Source: Pseudonocardia terrae
Lineage (GTDB): Bacteria; Actinomycetota; Actinomycetes; Mycobacteriales; Pseudonocardiaceae
Direction: 5' to 3'
DNA: 64,000 nt
NCBI RefSeq assembly: GCF_021343995.1
Contig: NZ_JAJTTE010000021.1
Span: forward strand, 1-64,000
In this document: piece by piece, positions 25,686 through 34,134 of the stretch
Position numbering within the stretch: position 1 is the stretch's first letter
Layout: each line of letters starts with the position of its first letter
Notes under the pieces: generated by a model
Database searches by the model: none
What the model was told of the DNA's origin: nothing
The model's input: the letters and a program-made list of their open reading frames with translations, nothing else
Made by a program: the position numbers and the translations under genes

Positions 25686-26978
25686 ATGCACGACCGGTGG
25701 ATCGACCACGCGATCTGGTGGCACGCCTATCCCCTCGGCTTCGTCGGCGCCGAGCGCGACGCGCTCCCGCCCGGCAGCCCCGTCGCACACCGCCTCGGAC
25801 ACTTCGAACCCTGGCTCGACCACCTCCTCGAGCTGGGGTGCTCCGGGCTCGCGCTCGGGCCGGTCTTCGCCTCCGAGTCCCACGGCTACGACACCGTGGA
25901 CCACTTCCGGATCGACTCCCGCCTCGGCGACGACGCCGACTTCGACACCCTGGTCGAGGCGGCGCGGTCGCGGGGAGTGCGGCTGCTGCTCGACGGGGTG
26001 TTCAACCACGTCGGCCAGGGGTTCGCGCGGTTCCGCGCGGCGGAGGAGGGCGACGCCGGGGCCCGCCGCTGGTTCCACTGGGAGGGCGACGCCCCCGCGA
26101 CCTTCGAAGGGCACGGCCGGTTGGTCGCGCTGAACCACGTCGAGCCCGCCGTGCAGGAGCACGTCGCCGCCGTCATGCGGCACTGGCTGGGCCGCGGCGC
26201 GGACGGCTGGCGGCTCGACGCCGCCTATCAGGTCCCGACGGCGTTCTGGCGGGCCGTGCTGCCGGGCGTTCGCAAGGAGTTCCCCGACGCCTGGTTCGCC
26301 GGGGAGGTGATCCACGGCGACTACGCCGCGATCGTCGCCGAGTCCGGGATGGACTCCGTGACCCAGTACGAGCTGTGGAAGGCGATCTGGAGCGCGCTCA
26401 ACGACCGCAACCTGTGGGAGCTCGCACACGCCCTCGACCGGCACTCCGCGATGGTGGAGTCGTTCGCGCCGCTGACCTTCGTCGGGAACCACGACGTCAC
26501 GCGGTTGGCGAGCCGGCTGGACCGCACCGACCACATCGGGCACGCCGTGGCGGTGCTGATGACGGTCGGTGGCGTGCCGAGCCTCTACGCGGGCGACGAG
26601 CAGGCCTTCACCGGGGTGAAGGAGGAGCGCGAGTTCGGCGACGACGCCGTGCGCCCGCCCTTCCCGGACACCCCCGCCGGGCTCGCCCCGTTCGGCGCCC
26701 CGGTGCAGGAGCTGCACCAGCGGCTGATCGGGATGCGCCGCCGGCATCCGTGGCTGGTCCGCGCGCGCACGAGCGTCGAGCACCTCACCAACACCACGAT
26801 GGCCCTGCGGTCCACCGGGCCCGGCGGCGAGGCGCTCGTGGCCCTCCTGTCCGTCGACGACGAGCCCCGGCGTTTCCCCGACGGACTTGCGGGGCAGACG
26901 CTGGAGGATGCGCGGGGCGGCACGCCGGAGGACGCGCTCCTGCTCCCGCCGCACTCGTGGCGCGTGCTCGCCCCGTGA
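25686..26978 (+). CDS. GH13 alpha-amylase family glycoside hydrolase
   Basis: Alpha-amylase superfamily enzyme of 430 residues without a signal peptide. The four GH13 regions are visible: DGVFNHVG, DGWRLDAAY (nucleophile Asp), WFAGEVIHG (acid/base Glu) and FVGNHDVTR (transition-state Asp). No carbohydrate-binding module. Likely acts inside the cell on alpha-glucans or trehalose/maltose-type sugars. ATG 25686 chosen; an in-frame GTG at 25668 is possible. Confidence 0.9.
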   Translation: MHDRWIDHAIWWHAYPLGFVGAERDALPPGSPVAHRLGHFEPWLDHLLELGCSGLALGPVFASESHGYDTVDHFRIDSRLGDDADFDTLVEAARSRGVRLLLDGVFNHVGQGFARFRAAEEGDAGARRWFHWEGDAPATFEGHGRLVALNHVEPAVQEHVAAVMRHWLGRGADGWRLDAAYQVPTAFWRAVLPGVRKEFPDAWFAGEVIHGDYAAIVAESGMDSVTQYELWKAIWSALNDRNLWELAHALDRHSAMVESFAPLTFVGNHDVTRLASRLDRTDHIGHAVAVLMTVGGVPSLYAGDEQAFTGVKEEREFGDDAVRPPFPDTPAGLAPFGAPVQELHQRLIGMRRRHPWLVRARTSVEHLTNTTMALRSTGPGGEALVALLSVDDEPRRFPDGLAGQTLEDARGGTPEDALLLPPHSWRVLAP

Positions 26979-27003
26979 GACCCGCCGACCTGCTGGAGGA
27001 ACG

Positions 27004-27864
27004 ATGACCGCAGTGACCGTGCTCGGGACCGGGATCATGGGCGCCGGGATGGCCGCCAACCTGGCGAAGGCCGGGCTGGACACCACCGTCTGGAACCGCA
27101 GCCCGGAGAAGGCCCACCCGCTCGCCGACGCCGGCGCCCGGGTCGCGGAGGACCCCGCCGAGGCCGTGTCCGGGGCGGACGTGATCGTCACGATGCTGTT
27201 CGACGCGGACTCGGTCGCCGAGGTCATGCAGCGCGCCCTGCCCGCGGCGAAGGCGGGTGCCACCTGGGTGCAGACCGCCACCGTCGGGCTCGAGGGCACC
27301 GACCGGCTCGCCGCGCTGGCCGGGGAGCACGGCGTCGCGTTCGTCGACGCGCCCGTGCTCGGCACCCGCCAGCCCGCCGAGGCCGGGCAGCTCGTGGTTC
27401 TCGCGGGCGGGCCGCAGGAGGTGCGCAAGGCCGTCGCGCCGGTGTTCGGGGCGATCGGCTCCCGCACGGTGTGGGTCGGGGAGAAGCCCGGCGACGGACA
27501 CCGGCTCAAGCTGGTCGCGAATTCCTGGGTGCTGTCCCTCGTCACCGCGACCGGGCAGGCCGTCGCGCTGGCACAGGCACTGGGCGTCGACCCGCAGCAG
27601 TGGCTCGACTCGATCGCCGGCGGGCCGCTCGACAGCGGGTACGCGCAGCTCAAGGGCAAGGCGATGATCGCCGAGGAGTTCCCGGCCGCCTTCGCGCTCG
27701 ACGGCGCGGTCAAGGACTCCGGCCTGATCGCCGAGGCACTCGCCGGGAACGGGGTGTCCGACCAGCTCATGACCGCCATGCACGACCGGTTCGCCGAGGC
27801 CGCGGCCCGCGGGCACGCCGACGAGGACATGGCGGCGGTGCTGCACGGCTTCCGGCAGAAGTGA
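27004..27864 (+). CDS. NAD(P)-dependent beta-hydroxyacid dehydrogenase family protein
   Basis: A 286-residue member of the 3-hydroxyisobutyrate dehydrogenase superfamily. The Rossmann motif is VLGTGIMGAGMAANL; the substrate loop reads DAPVLGTRQPAEAG and the catalytic Lys is in GHRLKLVANSW. NRSPEK after the second strand favours NADP. Imine reductases share this architecture, so the substrate is open. Good GGAGG before the ATG. Confidence 0.9.
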   Translation: MTAVTVLGTGIMGAGMAANLAKAGLDTTVWNRSPEKAHPLADAGARVAEDPAEAVSGADVIVTMLFDADSVAEVMQRALPAAKAGATWVQTATVGLEGTDRLAALAGEHGVAFVDAPVLGTRQPAEAGQLVVLAGGPQEVRKAVAPVFGAIGSRTVWVGEKPGDGHRLKLVANSWVLSLVTATGQAVALAQALGVDPQQWLDSIAGGPLDSGYAQLKGKAMIAEEFPAAFALDGAVKDSGLIAEALAGNGVSDQLMTAMHDRFAEAAARGHADEDMAAVLHGFRQK

Positions 27865-28187
27865 CGGGCGACCCCCTCCCTCACACGCCGTGAGCGGAAG
27901 CGCCGCCCGCGCGTGCCGTCGGTGCGCCGGAACCGCCCGGAAACAGCCCTTCGTGATCGGTCGGCCACGGACTGTCGAAATGTGTCCGGAATCGTCGTGT
28001 GGATCATTCGCGAAAGGGGTTACCGGTTCGTTAACATCCCTGCGGTTCCCCGGAACGGGGTGGCGAGACGCCTAGGCTCGTTGCGCGCGTCGGGCGGCCG
28101 GTGTGGACGAGCGGGCACGGAGAAGGCGGTGGTGGGCAGCGTGATCGGTGGGAGACGGGGCCCGGTGCGCCGGGCCGGCGCCGCCGC
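27865..28187. promoter_or_regulatory. Upstream region of the ammonium transporter gene
   Basis: 323 bases without a gene. Contains a GlnR-like box at 28019-28035 and a TAGGCT-like -10 near 28072. The sequence around 27980-28040 is locally AT-richer, as expected for a regulated promoter. Confidence 0.5.
28019..28035 (+). promoter_or_regulatory. Candidate GlnR box
   Basis: GTTAC, six bases, then GTTAAC resembles the actinobacterial GlnR site GTnAC-N6-GAAAC. It lies about 150 bases before amt, the classic GlnR target. Confidence 0.4.
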
Positions 28188-29702
28188 GTGAGCGCGAACA
28201 CCGGCGACACCGCATGGGTGCTCGCGAGCGCCGCCCTGGTCATGCTGATGACGCCGGGGCTCGCATTCTTCTACGCCGGAATGGTGCGGGCGAAGAGCGT
28301 TCTGAACATGCTGATGGCCAACGTCGTCTGCCTCGTGGTGGTCGGCCTCGTGTGGGCCGTCGTCGGCTTCGACCTCACGTTCGGCGACGACGCGATGGCG
28401 GGCCTGATCGGCTCCGTCGGCTCGGCCGGCGACCACTGGTCGGTCCTGCACCTGGCCGGGTTCGCCGGCGACGGGGCGCCTTGGCCGGGGGAGCACGCGG
28501 TGCCGGTGCTCGCGTTCGCGATGTTCCAGCTCATGTTCGCGGTGGTCACGCCCGCGCTGATCTCGGGTGCGGTCGCGGAACGCACCCGCTTCTGGCCGTG
28601 GGTCGTGTTCGTGGCGCTGTGGAGCGTCCTCGTCTACGCGCCCGTGGGGCACTGGGTCTTCTCGGTCGACGGCTTCCTCGCCCCCGACGCGGTCGGCGGG
28701 TGGATCGCGAACCGGCTGCAGGCCGTCGACTTCGCGGGCGGCACGGTCGTGCACGTCAACGCCGGGGCCGCGGCGCTCGCGCTGGCGATCGTGCTGGGCC
28801 GGCGCAAGGGCTGGCCCGGCGTCGTCGCACGGCCCCACAACCTGCCCTTCACCGTGCTGGGCGCCGCGCTGCTCTGGTTCGGCTGGTACGGGTTCAACGC
28901 CGGGTCGGCGCTGTCGGCCGACGGCCTCGCCGCGCTGGCGTTCGCCAACACCACGGTGGCGACCTGCGCCGCCGTCCTGGCCTGGCTGCTCGTCGAGCAG
29001 CTGCGGACCGGGCGCCCGACCACGCTCGGCGCGGCCTCCGGGGCCGTCGCCGGGCTCGTCGCGATCACACCCGCCTGCGGGTTCGTGGACCTGTGGGGTG
29101 CCATCGCCATCGGGGCGGTGGCCGGCGTGGTCTGCCCGCTGGCCTGCGCGCTGAAGTGGCGGCTGCGGCTCGACGACTCGCTCGACGTCGTCGCCCTCCA
29201 CCTGGTCGGCGGGCTGGTCGGCACCCTGCTCGTCGGGGTCTTCGGCTCGACCGCGGTCAACGCCGCGCTGCCCGCCGACGGTCTCCTCCACGGTGGCGGG
29301 TTCACCCAGCTCGGCCGGCAGGCGGTCGCGGCCGGGGTGGTCGCGGGGTACTCGTTCGTCGTCACGCTCGGGATCGGGTACCTGATCCGGTTCACCCTCG
29401 GGTTCCGTGCCTCCCCGGAGGCGGAGGCGGGCGGGCTGGACCTGCACGAGCACGCCGAGACGGCCTACGACGTCACCTCCACCCGCAGCGGCATCGGCCC
29501 GGACGGCGGGGCGGAGGGTCGGTTCCCGCCCGCGTTGCCGGCGCCGCGGCACGCCACCGACCCGGGCCGCATCCCGGTCCAGAGCCTCCCGATCCCGCTC
29601 GACCCGCCCCGGGACCGGCGTGCTGACCCCCGTCACGCCCGGGACCATTCCCGGGACCACCGCCCCCGCATCATCCCCGCGCCCCGCCGGGAACAGGGCT
29701 GA
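28188..29702 (+). CDS. amt: Ammonium transporter (Amt/MEP family)
   Basis: Ammonium channel of 504 residues with eleven hydrophobic helices. Recognisable conserved segments are GLAFFYAGMVRAKSVLNML, HVNAGAAALALAI (first pore His region), WFGWYGFNAGSAL and LHLVGGLVGTLLVG (second pore His). The cytoplasmic C-terminus is extended by roughly 90 Pro/Arg-rich residues. Unlike most actinobacterial loci, no glnK or glnD follows; instead a repeat-rich region does. GTG 28188 has only a weak ribosome-binding site. Confidence 0.9.
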   Translation: MSANTGDTAWVLASAALVMLMTPGLAFFYAGMVRAKSVLNMLMANVVCLVVVGLVWAVVGFDLTFGDDAMAGLIGSVGSAGDHWSVLHLAGFAGDGAPWPGEHAVPVLAFAMFQLMFAVVTPALISGAVAERTRFWPWVVFVALWSVLVYAPVGHWVFSVDGFLAPDAVGGWIANRLQAVDFAGGTVVHVNAGAAALALAIVLGRRKGWPGVVARPHNLPFTVLGAALLWFGWYGFNAGSALSADGLAALAFANTTVATCAAVLAWLLVEQLRTGRPTTLGAASGAVAGLVAITPACGFVDLWGAIAIGAVAGVVCPLACALKWRLRLDDSLDVVALHLVGGLVGTLLVGVFGSTAVNAALPADGLLHGGGFTQLGRQAVAAGVVAGYSFVVTLGIGYLIRFTLGFRASPEAEAGGLDLHEHAETAYDVTSTRSGIGPDGGAEGRFPPALPAPRHATDPGRIPVQSLPIPLDPPRDRRADPRHARDHSRDHRPRIIPAPRREQG

Positions 29703-29877
29703 GGGCTACGCCGGACCCGGACCCTGCCGCCCGCCGGGGCTGAGGGGTCGCAGGGCTTGAGGGGTCGCGCCGACCGGCTGGCCCGCCGTCCGGGTCGAGG
29801 GGTCGCGCGCGAGCGACCGGCCCGAAGCCTGTCGGTCTGAGGGTCGCGCCCGACCTGCCGGCTCGCCGCCCCGACGA

Positions 29878-29941
29878 AGATCGCCACTTGTGGACGGGCA
29901 GGGTTGGATTTCGACCCTGCCCGTCCACGAGCAGTGATCAC
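29878..29941. repeat. Palindromic repeat copy 1
   Basis: Perfect 15-bp stem GTGGACGGGCAGGGT (29890-29904) with its complement (29914-29928), loop of nine bases, flanked by GATC-containing ends. Best hairpin of the family. Confidence 0.85.
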
Positions 29942-30020
29942 GGGGTCGGGGTGTGATGAGCCCGAGCGCGCACAAGCAGACCTGCGGAGCCGGGGAGCGG
30001 AGGCAGGCCATCCCCGGGTC

Positions 30021-30085
30021 ATGATCATCGGTTGTGGAAGGGGCGGGTCAAATTTCGACCGCTTCGGTCCAGGATCGGTGATCAT
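30021..30085. repeat. Palindromic repeat copy 2
   Basis: 65-bp copy bounded by ATGATC and GATCAT, with centre GGGTCAAATTTCGACC. Arms are more diverged than in copy 1. Confidence 0.8.
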
Positions 30086-30139
30086 GCCGTCGCGGTGTGG
30101 TGGGGCGAGGCTCGCAGGAGTGACTCACGGAGCCGAAGG

Positions 30140-30219
30140 CGAAGGCGGGAAGGCGAAGGCGGGAAGGCGAAGGCAGGAAGGCGAAGGCGGGAAGGCGAAG
30201 GCAGGAAGGCGAAGGCAGG
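30140..30219 (+). repeat. 14-bp tandem repeat, about 5.7 units
   Basis: Unit CGAAGGCGGGAAGG with G/A variation at one position, running between palindromic copies 2 and 3. Strongly purine-rich on the plus strand. Confidence 0.9.
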
Positions 30220-30232
30220 CCGCCTCTCGGCC

Positions 30233-30297
30233 ATGATCACCAGTCGTGGACAGCCAGGGTCGGAATTCGACCCTCCCCGTCCAGCAGTGGCGATCAT
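30233..30297. repeat. Palindromic repeat copy 3
   Basis: Bounded by ATGATCAC and GATCAT; centre AGGGTCGGAATTCGACCCT is a near-perfect palindrome; outer GTGGAC pairs only partly. Confidence 0.82.
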
Positions 30298-30416
30298 GGC
30301 GTCCGGGCTGGTGAACGGGACCGTGGGGGCGGGAACGCGAGGTGGGAGACCGGGTCATCCGTGCCCGCACCCGACAGCAGGCCGACCCGGGTCCACGCAG
30401 GGTACGCCTCCCGACC

Positions 30417-30481
30417 ATGATCGTCCGTCGTGGACGTTCAGGGTCGGAATTCGGCCCTCCCGCTCCACAGAAGATGATCAT
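30417..30481. repeat. Palindromic repeat copy 4
   Basis: Bounded by ATGATCG and GATCAT; centre AGGGTCGGAATTCGGCCCT, outer arms GTGGAC and TCCAC. Confidence 0.82.
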
Positions 30482-30913
30482 GCCGCGGGACCCCTGGTGC
30501 GGGTACGGAGGCCTCGTCTCCTCCCTCGAACGCGGAGAGTGGCCACTGTCACGTCATGGAAAGGTATCTGCCCGGCACCATTCGACAGCGTGCAGAATCG
30601 GCGGACGCATTCGTGTGTCGCTGAGCGCAACTCTCCCTGGTCCAGCGGGGAAATGTCGGGATGACCCCTCGAATGGGTCGCCACGTCTCTGTGCGAACCG
30701 TGCTCGAACGGCTGCGCTGAGCACGCGACCTGCCTCACGACGGGTGATCGCGCTACTCCGTATCGTCGCGAAAAGATCGCGCCCTGGAGTGCGACGAACG
30801 GTCGATGCGCTCGTCTCGGAACTGTGTGTGAGGATGCCCTGAGAGGACGGAGCGACGGTGCAAGGGGACGGAATGCGACACGATGCCGAGTCGCACGTGG
30901 ACAGTGGTCGCCC

Positions 30914-31488
30914 TTGAGCGACACGTCCTGTGCAGACCGTGCCCCAACGGATGTCACCGCCGAGGAGCGCGCCGCCCGGATGGTGCACGCCCACGACCAC
31001 ACGACCGCGCTCCCGGTGCGGGAGGACGCGGTCGCCGCGCTCGGGACGCGGGTGCACCTGCTCGGGGCAGGCGTCGAGCGGGTGGTCGAGGTGATCGCGG
31101 GCCGGCGGCGGATGCGCTCCACCGAGGTCCACGCGCTGGTGGTCATCGCGGCCGCCGAGGCCGGCGGCGTCCCGGCGACCCCGGGTGACCTCGCCCAGCC
31201 CCTGCGGCTCACCACCGGCGCCATCACCGGCATCGTCGACCGGCTCGTCCGCTGCGGGCACGTCCGCCGCGCCCCGGACCGCGCCGACCGCCGGCGCATC
31301 CGGCTGGGCTGCCGGGAGGCGGGCCGCGACGTGGCCGCCGAGCTGCTCGAGACCCTGGGCACCGGGCGTCCGGGGTGGTCGGCGCGCTGACCGGCGACGA
31401 GCTGGCCGTCGTCGAGAAGGTCCTCGGCGAGCTGGCGACCGCCCTCACCGCCTACCTGCTCTCCCCGGAGGCGCGCGGGGAGGCCTGA
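30914..31488 (+). pseudogene. MarR-family regulator with a frameshift
   Basis: The first frame encodes a MarR winged helix: MRSTEVHALVVIAAAE, LAQPLRLTTGAITGIVDRLV and the wing APDRADRRRIRL. It stops at 31390, while another frame from about 31370 to 31488 continues the expected C-terminal helix (GALTGDELAVVEKVLGELA). A one-base indel near 31365-31378 in a G/C run explains this; sequencing error is equally possible. TTG 30914 is the most likely start, none has a good ribosome-binding site. Confidence 0.7.
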
Positions 31489-31546
31489 CCGGCCTCCGGC
31501 GCCCTTAGGCTCGTCCGCATCACCCATGGACCCGACGGAGGCCGCT

Positions 31547-32287
31547 TTGCCCCGTACCGCCCTGACCATCCCGGCCCCCGCGGGCGAGTGCGCCGCGACG
31601 CTGCACACCCCGGCGGGAGAAGGGCCATGGCGCGGCGTGCTGATGTATCCCGACGCGGGCGGCGTGCGCGAGATCTTCCTCGGCATGGCCGACCACCTCG
31701 CCGACCTCGGGTACGCCGTGCTGCTGCCGGACGTCTACTACCGCGCAGGCGGGTTCGAGCCCTTCGACGTCGCGACGCTGTTCAGCGACCCTGCCGAGCG
31801 GGCGCGGCTGGGGGAGCTGGTCCGGCCGCTGACCGCGGAGGCGATCGGGGCCGACGCCGCGGCGTACGTCGACGTCCTGCTCGCCCGGCCCGAGGTCCGG
31901 GGCGACGCCGTCGGCACCACGGGATACTGCATGGGCGGCCGGGCGTCGCTCACGGCGGCGGGCGCGCTCGGCGACCGGGTGGCGGCCGCGGCGTCGTTCC
32001 ACGGCGGCCGGCTCGCGGTGCCGGACGACCCGGACAGCCCGCACCACCGTGCCGCCGACGTCCGGGCCACGGTGTACGTCGCCGGGGCGCAGGACGACGC
32101 GTCGTTCGGGCCGGAGCAGTTCGCGCTGCTCGACGAGGTCCTCACCGCCGCCGACGTGCGACACACCCTGGAGACCTACCCGGCCGCGCACGGCTTCGCG
32201 GTCCCGGACAGCCCCACGTACGACGCCGACGCCGAGAAGCGGCACTGGGCCGCCCTCGCCGACCTCTACGCCGCGGCCCTGCCCTGA
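31547..32287 (+). CDS. Dienelactone hydrolase family protein
   Basis: Alpha/beta hydrolase of 246 residues. The nucleophile is Cys in GYCMGG, as in dienelactone hydrolase; Asp is in AGAQDDASF and His in AAHGFAVPD. It would hydrolyse lactones or esters of aromatic degradation. TTG 31547 is preferred because GGAGG lies five bases upstream and homologues begin at this PRT motif; ATG 31526 is in frame but has no ribosome-binding site. Confidence 0.88.
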   Translation: MPRTALTIPAPAGECAATLHTPAGEGPWRGVLMYPDAGGVREIFLGMADHLADLGYAVLLPDVYYRAGGFEPFDVATLFSDPAERARLGELVRPLTAEAIGADAAAYVDVLLARPEVRGDAVGTTGYCMGGRASLTAAGALGDRVAAAASFHGGRLAVPDDPDSPHHRAADVRATVYVAGAQDDASFGPEQFALLDEVLTAADVRHTLETYPAAHGFAVPDSPTYDADAEKRHWAALADLYAAALP

Positions 32288-32389
32288 CCGGCCCTGTTCT
32301 GACCGGCCCAGCCCAGCCCGGCCCTGATCAGCCCTGTCCCGACCAACCCCGATCAGCTCCGCCCCGTCGAGGCCAGCCCCGCCGTCGAA

Positions 32390-33661
32390 CTACGTCCGCA
32401 GGTCGGCGGCGGGGAACGGCCGGCGCTCGTCGAACCGCAGGGACAGCCGGCCCGCGGCGCGCCACGCCTTCGCGACCAGGTCCGTGTCCTGCTCGGTCAC
32501 GAGGTTGCCCATCACCCGCAGCGCGACCCGCATCAGCGGCGTCGAACGCATCCCGACCGGCCCGGCGAGCGGCAGCAGCCGGGGGATCGTGAGCAGCCCG
32601 GCCAGCCGGCGCGCGATGGAGAAGGCCTGGCCGTAGTGGCGGCGCAGGGTGGCGGGCCAGGCCCGGTCCAGGTCCTTCTCGGTCGCCATGAGCTCGGCGA
32701 CCAGCCGGCCGGTCTCCAGGCCGTAGTCGATTCCCTCGCCGTTGAGCGGGTTGACGCAGCCCGCGGCGTCGCCGACCAGCGCCCAGTTCGGTCCGGCCAC
32801 CCCGGACACGGCCCCGCCCATCGGCAGCAGCGCGGAACGCACGAGGCGGACCGGCCCGTCGAGCTGCCAGTCCTCGCGGCGCAGGGTCGCGTAGTGCTCG
32901 ATCAGCGACTTCAGTTGCACACCGGCGGGCCGCTTGTCGGTCGCGAGCGTGCCGACGCCGATGTTGACCTCGCCGGTGTGCAGCGGGAAGACCCAGCCGT
33001 ACCCGGCGAGGACCTCGTTCTCGGTGCCGCGCAGCTCCAGGTGGGAGGAGATCCAGGGGTCGTCGTGCCGGCCGGAGCGGATGTACCCGCGGGCCGCGAC
33101 GCCGTAGGCCGTGTCCTTGTGCCACTCCCGGCCGAGCACCCGGCCGAGCGTGGAGCGGGCGCCGTCGGCCACGACCAGCCGCTCGCAGCGGAGCGTGGCG
33201 CTCCCGCCCTCGGCGAGTGCGAACGTGACGCCCGAAACCCGTTCGCCGTCGCGCTCCACGCCGACCGCCTTGGCGCCCTGCACCGGCACCGCCCCGGCCT
33301 CGAGGGCCACCTCGCGGATCCGGGCGTCGAGCTCGGTGCGCGCCACCGCGCTGCCCTCCGACGGCAGCGAGCCGCCCGGCCACTCCAGCAGCAGCTCCTG
33401 CCCGAAGCCCGCCGCGCGCAGGCCGCGGTTCGCACCGTGCCCACGCACCCACTCGCCCAGCCCCAGGCGGTCCAGCTCCGCGACCGCGCGCGGGGTGAGT
33501 CCGTCGCCGCAGGTCTTGTCCCGGGGGAACACCGCGGCGTCGGCCAGGACGACGTCCAGACCCTGCCGGGCGGCCCACGCGGCGGCGGCGGACCCCGCCG
33601 GCCCGGCCCCGACGACGAGCAGGTCGGTGGACCCGGGGACGGGGGTGGGATCAGGCGCCAT
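32390..33661 (-). CDS. Geranylgeranyl reductase family flavoprotein
   Basis: FAD-dependent reductase of 423 residues. Dinucleotide motif VVGAGPAGSAAAAWAA at the N-terminus, the family signature FPRDKTCGDGLTPRA, and the second FAD motif LVGDAAGCVNPLNGEGI. Mycobacterial relatives such as MenJ reduce a double bond of the menaquinone isoprenyl chain, so a quinone or polyprenyl substrate is likely. ATG 33661 starts directly before the FAD motif. No menaquinone genes are adjacent. Confidence 0.9.
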   Translation of the reverse strand: MAPDPTPVPGSTDLLVVGAGPAGSAAAAWAARQGLDVVLADAAVFPRDKTCGDGLTPRAVAELDRLGLGEWVRGHGANRGLRAAGFGQELLLEWPGGSLPSEGSAVARTELDARIREVALEAGAVPVQGAKAVGVERDGERVSGVTFALAEGGSATLRCERLVVADGARSTLGRVLGREWHKDTAYGVAARGYIRSGRHDDPWISSHLELRGTENEVLAGYGWVFPLHTGEVNIGVGTLATDKRPAGVQLKSLIEHYATLRREDWQLDGPVRLVRSALLPMGGAVSGVAGPNWALVGDAAGCVNPLNGEGIDYGLETGRLVAELMATEKDLDRAWPATLRRHYGQAFSIARRLAGLLTIPRLLPLAGPVGMRSTPLMRVALRVMGNLVTEQDTDLVAKAWRAAGRLSLRFDERRPFPAADLRT

Positions 33662-34134
33662 GCTCCCAGTGTGGCAAGCGGAGATCGGTGCGGGAGCCGC
33701 GGGCGGTCGCGCTCACACCACCCGCTCCGCCTGGACCGCGCGCGGCGACGCCGGGGCGCCCCTCCGGCCGGGACCGCGCGGCGACGCCCGGGCACCCCTT
33801 CGGCCCGGGCGTCGCCCCGACTCGCGCGCTCACACCTCCCGGGCGGCGACCCGCCGGGAGGCGGCGGCCGCGCGGCCGGTCAGGGTGGCGACGGCGAGTC
33901 CGATCACCAGGTGCGCCGCGGCGAGGGCGAGGGCCGCGCCGAGCGTGGGGCCGATGGCGGCGAACCCGTGGGGGCGGTCATGGCGAGCCTTCTTCCGGCC
34001 TTGCGCGCGGGTGGTTCCCGCGGCACGGGAGAAGGGTCGCGCCGGGGCGCGGCCGGCACCGTCGGGCGGCCGGAGGGTCCGGCGGGTGAACCCCGTGTCG
34101 GGCGATCGGGGGACGGCCGCCCGGTCCGGCGGCC
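33662..34134. other. Intergenic region with a short membrane-helix frame
   Basis: 473 bases. On the minus strand a frame from about 33985 to 33830 encodes a hydrophobic helix (LGAALALAAAHLVIGLAVA) and a basic tail but has no start codon; it may be a decayed small membrane gene. A roughly 37-bp GC-rich segment is present twice (33733-33810). Confidence 0.4.
33780..33816. terminator. Long GC-rich hairpin
   Basis: A perfect 14-bp stem GGCGACGCCCGGGC (33780-33793) pairs with 33803-33816 across a nine-base loop. Located upstream of the flavoprotein gene and downstream of the MFS gene; likely terminates the minus-strand MFS transcript. Confidence 0.55.

Larger units (their letters stand above)
29703..30913. 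other. Repeat-rich intergenic region
   Basis: About 1.2 kb without a convincing gene. Left part (29703-29870) repeats GAGGGGTCGC-like segments four times. Then come four copies of a 65-bp palindromic element and a 14-bp tandem repeat. The right part (30485-30913) is less GC-rich and carries no recognised feature; short frames there lack starts. Confidence 0.6.

Noticed and set aside
30140..30219. CRISPR-like array
   Set aside because: Contiguous 14-bp units without spacers and no cas genes; a simple tandem repeat.
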